This document shows, piece after piece, positions 26,219 to 34,656 of a stretch of 64,000 bases of DNA. A program made the translations under genes and the position numbers. The DNA is taken from NCBI RefSeq assembly GCF_001020205.1, contig NZ_CP011663.1:2480001-2544000 (forward strand). The letters run 5' to 3'. The notes beneath the pieces are model-generated. The model was not told the DNA's origin and made no database searches. It saw nothing but the letters and a program-made list of their open reading frames with translations. Position 1 is the first letter of the stretch, and the number at the start of each line of letters is the position of its first letter. Source of the stretch: Clostridium sporogenes (GTDB lineage Bacteria; Bacillota; Clostridia; Clostridiales; Clostridiaceae).

Positions 26219-27706
26219 TTAATCCTTATTTTTTGCAGATATAGATATACTTATTTTGGTTCCTATATTAACCCTACTTTTGATTTCTATGCTGCCTTTA
26301 TGCTCTTTTATAATCCATTTTGCTATAGAAAGCCCTAAACCAGTACCTCCTTTATCTTTTGTTCTAGCCTTATCAACTCTATAAAATCTATCAAAAATAT
26401 AAGGTATATCTTCCTTAGGGATCCCTGAACCTGTATCCTCAACTGTAATAACAACTTTATTTTTATTTATATGTGATCCAATAGTTATTTGCCCATTTTC
26501 AGGTGTAAATTTCAAACTATTATCTATAAATATTCGTAAAGCTTGCTTTAATAGCTTATAATCTGCAAAAATTAAAATATTGTTATTGCTTTCATTAATA
26601 ATATTATGACTTGAATCTATTAATCTGGTTTCCCGTACGACCTCATCTAATAATTTATTTATATAAAACTCTTCTTTATAAATCTTTTGAGTTTTTTTAT
26701 CAACTCTAGCTAAAAATAATAATTTTCCAACTAATTCCTTCATATTTTCTGACTCATCTTTAATAGCGGTAACAGCTTCTTCTAATACTTCTTTATCATC
26801 TTTACCCCATCTATAGAGCATATTTGCATATCCCTGAATAACTGCAATAGGGGTTCTAAGTTCATGGGAAGCATCTGATACAAAACGATTTTGATTTTCA
26901 TAAGACTCTTCAATTCTATCAAACATATCATTAACTGTCTGCGTAAGTTCTCTTAACTCATCATGGGAACCTTTCACATTAAGACGTTTATCTAAATTTT
27001 GTACATTTATCTTTTTTATTGTATAAGCCATTTCATTTATAGGATCTACAACTTTTTTACCTATACGAGAACCGGATTTTATAATTATAATTATAATAAA
27101 AATATTAAGAACCCCTAAAATAATAAATGATACATGAAAATATTGATTTTCCTCTTGTAAATCCTTTATAACTTGTATATAATGTATTTCATTTTTCAAC
27201 TCAAAACTTTTATTTAAAATAATTAATCTTTCTAGATTATCATTTCCTCTTATGATATAAGGTGAATTCTCTTTAAAATCCCCGTAATATTCTTTATTAT
27301 CTTTATTGGTTGAATAGACAATGGTTTTATCCTTTTCCAAAATGCTTATGGATACATTACCTTTTTTAGAAATGCTATCTATTAATTTCTCTGGAACTTT
27401 TGAAGCATTTTTTATATTATCTAATACTATTTCTGTATACATATTTATGTTACTCTTAGCTTCTTTTATTAAGAAAGATCTAAATCCGAATAAAACTGTA
27501 AATGTAAATAAAAATAATAATATTGATATTATAAGGGTATACATAAAATTCAACTTAAAAGTAATAGAAAATCTTAGTCTTATTTTAAGTTTATTTAATA
27601 AAGTTTTAATAATTCTTGGAATTACTATTATTACTTTCTTTGTAATTATATAAGTATATTTAAAAATATCTCTAATAACCTTTATAAAACTCAGCTTCTT
27701 ATTCAT
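26219..27706 (-). CDS. Sensor histidine kinase (ArlS/CiaH-like)
   Basis: A 495-residue membrane kinase. Two membrane segments (about 49-77 and 188-212) bracket an external sensor of about 110 residues; a HAMP domain follows, then HisKA with the phosphorylated His281 in DASHELRTP and an ATPase domain with DNSLKFTPENG, DTGSGIP and GGTGLGLSIAKW. It overlaps the preceding response-regulator gene by 8 bp and should phosphorylate it. The signal and the regulon are unknown. The first 45 residues contain an additional basic hydrophobic stretch that may be a further membrane-associated region. Confidence 0.92.
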   Translation of the reverse strand: MNKKLSFIKVIRDIFKYTYIITKKVIIVIPRIIKTLLNKLKIRLRFSITFKLNFMYTLIISILLFLFTFTVLFGFRSFLIKEAKSNINMYTEIVLDNIKNASKVPEKLIDSISKKGNVSISILEKDKTIVYSTNKDNKEYYGDFKENSPYIIRGNDNLERLIILNKSFELKNEIHYIQVIKDLQEENQYFHVSFIILGVLNIFIIIIIIKSGSRIGKKVVDPINEMAYTIKKINVQNLDKRLNVKGSHDELRELTQTVNDMFDRIEESYENQNRFVSDASHELRTPIAVIQGYANMLYRWGKDDKEVLEEAVTAIKDESENMKELVGKLLFLARVDKKTQKIYKEEFYINKLLDEVVRETRLIDSSHNIINESNNNILIFADYKLLKQALRIFIDNSLKFTPENGQITIGSHINKNKVVITVEDTGSGIPKEDIPYIFDRFYRVDKARTKDKGGTGLGLSIAKWIIKEHKGSIEIKSRVNIGTKISISISAKNKD

Positions 27707-28391
27707 CTTTTAAAAGGTATCCCACTCCTCTAATTGTATATATGAATCTTTCACTATACTTATTATCAATTTTTGTTCTTAAATATCTGACATAAACATC
27801 CACCACATTAGTATCTCCAAAATAATCAAATCCCCATACTTTATCCAATATTTGTTGTCTATTTAAAGCAATATTTTTATTTTCCATAAAAAATTTTAAT
27901 AAATCAAACTCAGTCTTTGTAAGATCTATGATTTGTTGATTATAGGATACAATGTGTTTATCTAAATCTAATTCTAATCCTTTTATAGAAATAGTATTAG
28001 AATGTTTTATTTCTAATTTTTTTCTCTTCAATGCTACTCTTATTCTAGCTAAAAGTTCTTCTATAGCAAAAGGTTTAGTAATATAATCATCAGCACCAGT
28101 ATCTAATCCCATTACAATATCTGTGGTTTCGTCCTTAGCTGTTAACATTATTATTGGTATATCTGATATTTGACGTATCCTTCTACAAACTTCCATACCA
28201 TTTAATTTAGGAAGCATTATATCTAATAATATTAAATCATATTTTCCATTTAAAGCTTTATCTAATCCTTCTCTACCGTCATATGCTTGCTCTATTTCAT
28301 ACCCCTCATATTGTAATTCTAGCTGAAGGAAACGAGAAATTTTAATTTCATCTTCTACTATAAGAATTCTTTCCTTATACTGTTTATCCAT
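27699..28391 (-). CDS. OmpR-family response regulator
   Basis: A 230-residue two-domain regulator. The receiver domain has the acidic pair VEDE, phospho-acceptor Asp57 in LILLDIMLP and Lys in ITKPFAIEE. The winged-helix DNA-binding domain contains LTKTEFDLLKFF and the C-terminal VDVYVRYLRTKID and IRGVGYLL. It is encoded just upstream of, and overlapping, its cognate kinase. The target promoters are not visible. A GGAGG site precedes the ATG. Confidence 0.94.
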   Translation of the reverse strand: MDKQYKERILIVEDEIKISRFLQLELQYEGYEIEQAYDGREGLDKALNGKYDLILLDIMLPKLNGMEVCRRIRQISDIPIIMLTAKDETTDIVMGLDTGADDYITKPFAIEELLARIRVALKRKKLEIKHSNTISIKGLELDLDKHIVSYNQQIIDLTKTEFDLLKFFMENKNIALNRQQILDKVWGFDYFGDTNVVDVYVRYLRTKIDNKYSERFIYTIRGVGYLLKDE

Positions 28392-28549
28392 TTTAATTCC
28401 TCCAAAAATTATTCCACTTAATATAAAAAACTATTTATACAAATTATACCTTAATGAATAGCTTTAAATATTTGTTTTTAGTTAATATATTTTTATTATA
28501 CAAAATATTCTTTAACTTGTATAAATTTATATACAATAAAAAAAGCTAC

Positions 28550-28592
28550 CTGAAAATATATTTAGTTTTAATATAGTAAATATATTTTTTCA
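28550..28592. repeat. Degenerate short palindrome related to the MITE ends
   Basis: CTGAAAATATATTTA is mirrored by TAAATATATTTTTTCAG around TTTTAATATAG, a word shared with the MITE ends. It lies upstream of the response regulator and downstream of the DUF4342 gene's coding strand start region (gap 28392-28656), followed by a T-rich run. It may be a very short element copy or a terminator; both readings fit. Confidence 0.4.
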
Positions 28593-28656
28593 GACAACTC
28601 TTTTTACTCTTATAGAATAATTCTTAAATTTAAACCACAGTTTATTTAAAATTTAT

Positions 28657-29115
28657 TTAATTATACACTTCTTTTTCTTCTGATAAATCATCAACTATAT
28701 CATTAACTTTAGTTGATACTTTATTTAAAATATCATTAACCTTTGAGTCTTCTCCTGAATTTTTTTCTATTCTAATAGTATGCTTTGTTACTAAAGCAAT
28801 TATAGTAGCCGCTATGGTAACTGGAAATGCTAAAGCAGCACATAATATAACCACATTAACTGGTACTTTTAATACAGTTTCTTCTTTTTTTCTGACTACA
28901 ACTTTAGTTTTATTGCCTTTTCTAATTAACATCTTAATTTTATTAAAAAATTTACTCTCACATCCAAAATCCTCATTAACCTTTTTATTTTTTTCAAGAT
29001 ATACTAAAGCTTCTATAATATCACCATCAAATTTTTCTAATACCTCTTTTGCTTCTTCATAGCTTACGTTTGCTCTCTTTCTTAATAAGTCTATTTGTTC
29101 TAAAGACACATTCAT
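28657..29115 (-). CDS. DUF4342 protein with UBA-like N-terminal domain
   Basis: A 152-residue protein. Residues 1-43 form a UBA/EF-Ts-like three-helix motif (VSLEQIDLLRKR, YEEAKEVLEKF, DIIEALVYLEKN), as in DUF4342 proteins. A basic linker is followed by one hydrophobic segment at about 98-118 (VNVVILCAALAFPVTIAAT), probably a membrane anchor, and a charged tail. Function is unknown; the UBA-like part suggests protein binding. It lies upstream of the two-component genes on the same strand, with a 265-bp gap. Confidence 0.75.
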   Translation of the reverse strand: MNVSLEQIDLLRKRANVSYEEAKEVLEKFDGDIIEALVYLEKNKKVNEDFGCESKFFNKIKMLIRKGNKTKVVVRKKEETVLKVPVNVVILCAALAFPVTIAATIIALVTKHTIRIEKNSGEDSKVNDILNKVSTKVNDIVDDLSEEKEVYN

Positions 29116-29325
29116 TATAAAATCCCTCCATTTTTATTATATATGCTTAAGAAACTACATCTAACTAATAATTTCTTAACTCATATATTTACTTTATGTT
29201 TTTATTATATATGTTGAAAATTAGAAGGACTTTAATAAAAGATTAGAATTTGATTAGAAAATATACCTATACATACATAAATTGATTATCTTGTTCCTTA
29301 CTCTAAAAACATTTTAAATGCTAAT

Positions 29326-29360
29326 ATACTTAAGCTCCCACAATGTGAGAGCTTAAGTAT
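29326..29360 (-). terminator. Strong hairpin after the nitroreductase gene
   Basis: ATACTTAAGCTC at 29326 pairs with GAGCTTAAGTAT ending at 29360, extended by CACA/TGTG with one mismatch. It lies 14 bp downstream of the nitroreductase stop on the minus strand. The T-tract is weak. Confidence 0.6.
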
Positions 29361-29373
29361 GTTATTATTTTAA

Positions 29374-29973
29374 TTATTTAATTATTCTAATACGATCTTC
29401 TAATGGTTTATATTGTTTTTCATCTGGATTTACTACTGGTTTACCAAAAGGCATTTGGGCTATAAGTTTCCAGTTATTTGGTATATCCCATTCTTTTTTT
29501 ACATCTTCTTTAATAAGTTCATTATAATGTTGCAATGACGCTCCAAAACCTTCTATTTCTAATGATGTCCAGATAACAAATTGATGCATTCCACTAGATT
29601 GTTGAGACCATATTGGGAAATTATCTTTGTATAGAGCGAATTGTTTTTGAAGATCTTCTACTACACTCATATCTTCAAAATATAAAATTGTTCCATAACC
29701 ACTAGCAAAAGAATTTATTTTTTCTTCAGTGCTTTCAAATTTATCTTCAGGTACTATCTTTCTTAAAGATTCTTTTGTAATACTCCATAGTTTATCATGT
29801 TTATCTCCTAATAATAGTACAATTCTTGTACTTTGAGAGTTAAAAGCAGAAGGTGTATGCTTTACTGCATGTTCAATAACTTCCTTAATTCTATCATCTG
29901 AAACTACTGCTTCCTTACTAATTCCATAAAATGTACGTCTCTTTTCTATTGCTTCATAAAAATCTTTTTTCAT
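29374..29973 (-). CDS. Nitroreductase-family FMN protein
   Basis: A 199-residue oxidoreductase. ATG 29973 is chosen because GGAGG lies at the right distance; a longer frame from 30015 lacks a site. The opening FYEAIEKRRTFYGIS, the FMN-contact region HTPSAFNSQSTRIV, and the C-terminal AQMPFGKPV are typical of the NfsB/YfkO-like or fatty-acid-repression branch of nitroreductases. It would reduce quinones or nitro-compounds with NAD(P)H; the natural substrate is unknown. The gene stands alone. The following gap (29974-30438) is non-coding and AT-rich apart from the hairpin at 30383. Confidence 0.87.
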   Translation of the reverse strand: MKKDFYEAIEKRRTFYGISKEAVVSDDRIKEVIEHAVKHTPSAFNSQSTRIVLLLGDKHDKLWSITKESLRKIVPEDKFESTEEKINSFASGYGTILYFEDMSVVEDLQKQFALYKDNFPIWSQQSSGMHQFVIWTSLEIEGFGASLQHYNELIKEDVKKEWDIPNNWKLIAQMPFGKPVVNPDEKQYKPLEDRIRIIK

Positions 29974-30382
29974 TATTGATTCCTCCAATTTTATATATGA
30001 TTTTGATTTCATCATTAAAAGGTAATTATATTTAATATGATATCTTATATTATAATATCCAAAATCATCATTTATATTTTCTAATTTTATTATTTGTATA
30101 AAACTATGTACGCTATTCTTAAATTTAAGTTATAAATAATAATATACATTTCTTTATCAGTTGGTTACTATTTGTAATTAACTTTGATCATATTATTTCA
30201 TATATTTTCTTATTAGTCAATAATTATTTTTAATTAATTATTATTATCCATCCTATTTTCAATTTCTTTTAATAAATAAAGTTACAATTTCCATACCAAT
30301 TTTTCTTGCCATTGATTAGTAATTCCCCCTCCCAATTGACTACAAGGGCTTCTACTGCTAAATGCATGCTGGATACAATATA

Positions 30383-30420
30383 AAAGACTATCTCAAAATT
30401 TAAATTAAGATAGTCTTTTA
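30383..30420. terminator. Hairpin terminator of the GAGATAGTC type
   Basis: AAAAGACTATCT pairs with AGATAGTCTTTT. It lies 19 bp beyond the stop of the choloylglycine-hydrolase-family gene (minus) and has A/T runs on both sides. Similar hairpins occur at 31631 and 44145. Confidence 0.75.
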
Positions 30421-30438
30421 TATTATCAATTAATATTA

Positions 30439-31428
30439 TTAATTAATATTATTAATTGATTCTACTTTATTCATTGGGAACTCTTTCATAAGGGGAGCAT
30501 TTAAATCTTCATTAAATAAATGAACAGCTGAAATTTGGCAATTTTCATAAGTATAATAATAATATGTAGCTGATTCACTACACATTGCAGAAGTATATAA
30601 TGTATAATCACAAGCATTATCAGATTTTAAAACTGTTCCTTTAGAAATTTCACAATTAGACAATATATGAAATATACCATTTACTCCTTCAATTTCATTA
30701 TCAATATCCACAATATTATTTTTTAAATAAACTGCCCTAACAAAGCGAGAGGGTGGAGTAAAATCTCCTGGTAATCCAAAAGTTCCAGACCCTTCGCTAA
30801 AAGCAGATAACTCTAAACCATCCCATGTAACATTATCAAATTGTTTAGCTCTCACTCCAATATATTGACGTAAATTACTTAAATGCCATTCAAAATTAGG
30901 ACTATTTGTCATAACACCAATTGGATTATCAAATACCTCTAATCCCCTATATGTTCTTTCTATCACTATACTTTTACCAGATTTATCAGATAAAATCCAA
31001 TGCAAGGGTGGAGCAAAATTTAATATAGACAATACTTTATTAATAATTACTACATTTTTCAATGATTTTTTTACTTCCTCTAAATTTTTAAATTGAGATA
31101 GTGCCCATAATACAAAATCATAACAAGCTATATTTTCTTTATTTTCAATATTTTCCTCCTCATACTTTGCAAATCCAGGGAAATAAAGAGTAGCACAGGT
31201 TAAACCTTTTTCATTCACACCATCAGCAAAAACGGGATGATTGTCTGTTACTACAGACATACCAATAAAAGCATATTTTGTACTTTTAACATTTTTATCT
31301 GTTATATTAGTCCATTTAAATTTTCTAGGAATTAAACGAACAGATTCATTAAACTTCACTGAAAAGTCCATTGTACGGCCAAACAAATTTTTATTATCCT
31401 TTGTTTTTAGAATTACGCTAGTGCACAT
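30439..31428 (-). CDS. Choloylglycine hydrolase-family Ntn hydrolase, penicillin V acylase-like
   Basis: A 329-residue N-terminal-nucleophile amidohydrolase. Removal of Met would expose Cys2. The catalytic set stands at the canonical numbers: Cys2, Arg18 and Asp21 (FGRTMDF), Asn175 (TNSPNF) and Arg228 (PPSRFVRA). Position 82 is Tyr (TLYFPGF); in bile salt hydrolases it is usually Asn and in penicillin V acylases Tyr, and other stretches (GLPGDFTPPSRF, LYTSAMCSES) resemble Bacillus penicillin V acylase. I therefore favour acyl-amide rather than bile-salt hydrolysis; N-acyl homoserine lactones or other amides are also possible. No signal peptide: cytoplasmic. Confidence 0.85.
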   Translation of the reverse strand: MCTSVILKTKDNKNLFGRTMDFSVKFNESVRLIPRKFKWTNITDKNVKSTKYAFIGMSVVTDNHPVFADGVNEKGLTCATLYFPGFAKYEEENIENKENIACYDFVLWALSQFKNLEEVKKSLKNVVIINKVLSILNFAPPLHWILSDKSGKSIVIERTYRGLEVFDNPIGVMTNSPNFEWHLSNLRQYIGVRAKQFDNVTWDGLELSAFSEGSGTFGLPGDFTPPSRFVRAVYLKNNIVDIDNEIEGVNGIFHILSNCEISKGTVLKSDNACDYTLYTSAMCSESATYYYYTYENCQISAVHLFNEDLNAPLMKEFPMNKVESINNIN

Positions 31429-31630
31429 AAATTAAACACGTCCTTTTAATTCCAATGTACTAACCAATACATTAGTTAATTTTTATAAGAAACAACATGC
31501 AATTATCTTCTTAAATATTATTTTTACAATAAATATAATATTTATTCTTGTAAAATATTTTTATATTTTTGTATTGTTAATATTAACTTATATCTATGTA
31601 TTTTTTAATATATTATAAAATTATAAAAAT

Positions 31631-31675
31631 AAAGAGTCTATCTCAAAATAGCTTTAATTTTGAGATAGACTCTTT
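31631..31675. terminator. Perfect 19-bp hairpin terminator
   Basis: AAAGAGTCTATCTCAAAAT (31631-31649) pairs exactly with ATTTTGAGATAGACTCTTT (31657-31675). It lies just after the GNAT gene (minus) and upstream of the acylase gene. The gap 31429-31630 holds only AT-rich promoter DNA. Confidence 0.8.
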
Positions 31676-31698
31676 ATTTAGGTTTACTTTAGAAATAT

Positions 31699-32292
31699 TT
31701 AAACCATTTTAACCATTCTATATAAATATTGCGAACAATACTTTTCCTCTTTTTCAAATTTATAATCTAACTTTTCATAGAATTTTCTTACATTTTTATC
31801 CTTAGCCAATAGTGAACAGCCTTTATAGCCTTCTTCCTTAGCAATTTTTTCTGCTAATCTCATTAACTCTTTTCCTATTCCAAGACCTCTAACCTCTTTA
31901 TTAGTGGCCAAGTTAGCTATATAAAGTTCTCTTTTTCCGCCTTCTTCTAAACTCATTCCTCTAATAAAATCTTTTATAAATTTTACTTTTCCTTTAATTC
32001 CTTTAATCATAAAAAGCAATTTCAAACTAGTTTTAGCATCTAGCTGTGCTATCTCTTCACTATCTAAAAGAATTATAGCTCCACAGATTTTATCATTTAA
32101 CTCTGCTACTTTTATATTTAAATAAGAATATCTAGATTCATCACTTAATACTAACAACTTAATCCTATTTAAAATTTCTTCTTTAGTCCCCTGGCCCCAA
32201 ATATGATCTGGAAGATCTTCCGTATCATATATAAGACCAGTGATAATGGGGGCGTCCTCCTCCACTGCATCTCTTAATGTTAAGTTTTTCAT
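31699..32292 (-). CDS. GNAT-family N-acetyltransferase
   Basis: A 197-residue acetyl-CoA-dependent transferase. ATG 32292 is preferred over a TTG 33 nt upstream that has no ribosome site. The acetyl-CoA loop is visible as ATNKEVRGLGIGKELMRLAEKI (landmarks VRGLGIGKEL) near residue 135, followed by the typical GCSLLAKDKNVRKFYEKLDYK. The N-terminal part DAVEEDAPIITGLIYDTEDLPDHIWG is variable in the family and does not define the substrate. The gene stands alone. Confidence 0.85.
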   Translation of the reverse strand: MKNLTLRDAVEEDAPIITGLIYDTEDLPDHIWGQGTKEEILNRIKLLVLSDESRYSYLNIKVAELNDKICGAIILLDSEEIAQLDAKTSLKLLFMIKGIKGKVKFIKDFIRGMSLEEGGKRELYIANLATNKEVRGLGIGKELMRLAEKIAKEEGYKGCSLLAKDKNVRKFYEKLDYKFEKEEKYCSQYLYRMVKMV

Positions 32293-32472
32293 AATTATCA
32301 CTCTTTCATAAAATTTTCTTTTCAAATATATTTATATATATAATTATATAAGAATTTACTTATTTAATTAAGCCCCTGGAGTCATAACATAATAGTACTA
32401 TTGTACTATTGTTATATTTTTACTAATTTATCCAATTGTTAGATTTGTACTTATTATACAAATGAGAAAATA

Positions 32473-32548
32473 AAATAGATTTAATTTTAATATAGCAAAA
32501 TAAAGCATATACGTAATAAGCTTTATTAATTCTTAATCCAATGAAATT
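32473..32548. repeat. MITE-like element, truncated copy G (left half)
   Basis: Starts with AAATAGATTTAATTTTAA and TATAGCAAAATAAA, then AATAAGCTTTATTAATTCTTAAT and AAATTAAAAATT as in the left half of copy C, and stops where a copy of the gntP 3' end begins. No right half is found, so the element was cut by a rearrangement at about 32549. Confidence 0.65.
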
Positions 32549-32615
32549 AAAAATTCAGCTAAAGTTTAACTTTAGCTGAATTTGTTTACACTTTATAGTA
32601 TAAAACTTAATATAA
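32549..32615. repeat. Direct repeat, left copy: duplicated end of the gntP gene and its terminator
   Basis: The 67-bp stretch AAAAATTCAGCT ... CTTAATATAA closely matches 34589-34656, which contains the last codons and terminator of the GntP permease gene. The left copy keeps a perfect hairpin TTCAGCTAAAGT/ACTTTAGCTGAA. About 2.0 kb holding the padR-flavodoxin module lies between the copies. The rest of gap 32293-32685 is AT-rich. Confidence 0.75.
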
Positions 32616-32685
32616 CAGCAAGATACTTGGTATCTTTGCCACTTTTGTCCTTAAGCTTTTGTAGACTCCGTAGGTATTTGATATA

Positions 32686-33330
32686 CTAATCTATTTCAGC
32701 ATAATATAAATCCTTCTTAGATAAACCATTTGCTTTAGCTCGTTTATTCCACACTAAAATTGAAGCCCCAATTTTCCAAGCATAACGTGGAATATTGGGA
32801 GATACGATTATATTTTTACCACTATCTAAAGCAGTTATCTTTTCCGTAATTTCATCAAGTGCTTTCCCTAAATTTTTACTTGGTCCTTTTCCCATTGGTA
32901 GTTTGGTAAGCGAACCATACATATCACCGGCGCCGCTTCCAAGAGCCTGACCCCATGTCAACCCTGCTTTTTTACACCAATGTTTCATCATATCAATGGC
33001 AATCTTTGAATGTTCACCCTCGTAAAAACCGCCATTAACAATTGTATAAATAACAGGTTTTTTGATAGACTTGCCTTTTACATAGCTTTCAATCTTAAAC
33101 AATGAAGATAAAAAATGTGAAGGCAAAGCTCCCATGTATATTGGCAATGCAAAAATAACAGCATCAGCATCTAAAATTTTTTCTATTATCTCAGTAGGAA
33201 GGCACTGACTGCTAATATGGAATTCTTTTATTTGCGCATTTGATGATAACTCGGTCTTCAAATATTTTAAAAATAGCCCTGATGTACTTGCATTAGACTT
33301 AGGGCTTGCATTAACTAAAGATATTATCAT
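32686..33330 (-). CDS. Flavodoxin-family / FMN-dependent reductase protein (large)
   Basis: A 214-residue flavodoxin-fold protein. The opening ISLVNASPKSNASTSGLFLKY is an FMN phosphate loop of the NADPH-dependent FMN reductase type, followed by DADAVIFALPIYMGALPSHF and YTIVNGGFYEGEHSKIA. It should bind FMN in the cytoplasm; the electron acceptor is unknown. Its ATG overlaps the stop of the preceding gene, so the two form a translationally coupled pair under the PadR regulator. Confidence 0.8.
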   Translation of the reverse strand: MIISLVNASPKSNASTSGLFLKYLKTELSSNAQIKEFHISSQCLPTEIIEKILDADAVIFALPIYMGALPSHFLSSLFKIESYVKGKSIKKPVIYTIVNGGFYEGEHSKIAIDMMKHWCKKAGLTWGQALGSGAGDMYGSLTKLPMGKGPSKNLGKALDEITEKITALDSGKNIIVSPNIPRYAWKIGASILVWNKRAKANGLSKKDLYYAEID

Positions 33331-33833
33331 AATTTCACTCCTTTCAAATTACTTGATGATGTACAAAACTTTATAATGGGCTTATTTTTTATGTTAAATT
33401 GGTGACTATTGTTTAACAAAAGTTGTTCTGCAGTTTCCTTTTCCTGTGGAGTTATATCTTCACCGTAAAAATATGCCTGGATTGTATTTATTCTTTTTTT
33501 GTATCGCATTTTATGTAAATTCATCCCATTACGTACTTCTAGATAAGGCAGCAAATATGATAGACTTCTATCAATGATACTTTTTACAAAAGGACTAAAT
33601 CCACCGTAATAGCAACAGCTTATAATAACAACATCATCACAACAAGCAATTATTTTGCCTAATTGTATATATTTGTCATTTATTACACATTTCGTGGGCG
33701 TTTTTAGCCAACATCCATAACAGCCTAAACAGTTTGAAACTTCGTCTTTTGAGGAAATAACTATATCCTGGTTTTTCACTTGTACAATATCTTTAAAATT
33801 CTGTTCAGATAAATCGTGTATATATAACTTCAT
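33327..33833 (-). CDS. Flavodoxin-family protein (small)
   Basis: A 168-residue protein lacking a canonical N-terminal phosphate loop but retaining the middle of an NADPH-dependent FMN reductase-like fold: NCLGCYGCWLKTPTKCV with a CxxCxxC pattern, DDVVIISCCYYGGFSPFVKSIIDRS. Cysteines are unusually frequent (eight or more). The C-terminus is degenerate. It may pair with the following full-length flavodoxin; whether it binds FMN alone is doubtful. GGGAGG precedes the ATG. Confidence 0.7.
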   Translation of the reverse strand: MKLYIHDLSEQNFKDIVQVKNQDIVISSKDEVSNCLGCYGCWLKTPTKCVINDKYIQLGKIIACCDDVVIISCCYYGGFSPFVKSIIDRSLSYLLPYLEVRNGMNLHKMRYKKRINTIQAYFYGEDITPQEKETAEQLLLNNSHQFNIKNKPIIKFCTSSSNLKGVKL

Positions 33834-33949
33834 AGTTTAAACCTCCCAATTTAAATCATAGATAAAATATTATTAACAAGATTGACTGCATGCATAGAAA
33901 TCAATGTAAATATTAATTTGTTTTTCCATATCCTTTATATCGTACTTAT

Positions 33950-33968
33950 ATATATCATTTCGATATAA
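33950..33968. promoter_or_regulatory. PadR-type operator, copy 1
   Basis: ATATATC-ATTTC-GATATAA, one mismatch from a perfect 7+5+7 palindrome. It lies in the promoter gap of the flavodoxin pair, 25 bp beyond the padR stop, and matches the palindrome in front of padR. Confidence 0.65.
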
Positions 33969-33993
33969 TTGACAATAGAAAACATATATTTAA

Positions 33994-34512
33994 TTATTTC
34001 TCCAAATGAACAATCAATTCATTGCACCAAGTAATTATTGATTGAAAATAATGAATGCCACAAGTAATAGTAGAATATTCAAAATTGCGTGTTAAATTAT
34101 AATTATTTTCTGCATAAACCTTATGCTCCTTTAATTGATCCAGATGTTGCTCTAAAACCTTAACAAATTCTTTTAAATTTTTAATTGCTACATCAATAGG
34201 CAAATACTTATAAAAATAAATATTTACCAGATAATTATGGTTTGCTTTTACAAACTCAATTGGTTGCTCAAGCCAGCAAAGAAAATTCTCTTTTCCCAAA
34301 TCAGAAATAGTATATAGTTTTTTGAATTTACCATCTTCTATCGATTCACGATAAATAATATATCCTTTCTGTTCCATTCTCTTTAGAGCAGGGTATATGC
34401 TACCATAACTTGCATCAAAAAAGTAAGAAGTACACTCTACCATCCATTGTTTTAAATCATATCCGCTCATTTCTTTTTCCATAAGCATACCTAAAATTAT
34501 ATATTCTAACAT
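33994..34512 (-). CDS. PadR-family transcriptional regulator
   Basis: A 172-residue repressor-type protein. ATG 34512 is chosen because GGAG lies 6 nt before it (the frame extends 12 nt further up). The N-terminal winged helix begins LEYIILGMLMEKEMSGYDLKQWM, with SYGSIYPALKRMEQKGYI as recognition helix and wing; the C-terminal helices (residues 95-170) would form the dimerisation domain. It reads into the flavodoxin pair in the same direction and has palindromes before itself and before the pair, so it probably controls both. The inducer is unknown. Confidence 0.88.
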   Translation of the reverse strand: MLEYIILGMLMEKEMSGYDLKQWMVECTSYFFDASYGSIYPALKRMEQKGYIIYRESIEDGKFKKLYTISDLGKENFLCWLEQPIEFVKANHNYLVNIYFYKYLPIDVAIKNLKEFVKVLEQHLDQLKEHKVYAENNYNLTRNFEYSTITCGIHYFQSIITWCNELIVHLEK

Positions 34513-34534
34513 AAGCATCTCCATAACATTTAGT

Positions 34535-34555
34535 TATATATCGATTTGATATATA
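34535..34555. promoter_or_regulatory. PadR-type operator, copy 2
   Basis: ATATATC-GATTT-GATATAT, a perfect palindrome with 5-bp spacer (one further outer pair), 23 bp upstream of the padR start. Probably an autoregulatory site. Confidence 0.7.
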
Positions 34556-34588
34556 GTTATTATAACAATAAAGTATTTATCTGTCAAT

Positions 34589-34656
34589 AAAAATTCAGCT
34601 GAAGTAAAAACTCCAGCTAAACTCATTTACATTTTATAGTATAAAACTTAATATAA
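34589..34656. repeat. Direct repeat, right copy: 3' end of gntP plus terminator hairpin
   Basis: Contains the last 23 bp of the gntP gene and a downstream hairpin TTCAGCTGAAGT/ACTCCAGCT. Its partner is at 32549-32615. Confidence 0.75.

Noticed and set aside
30439..31428. Bile salt hydrolase call
   Set aside because: Tyr82 and neighbouring segments are penicillin V acylase-like.
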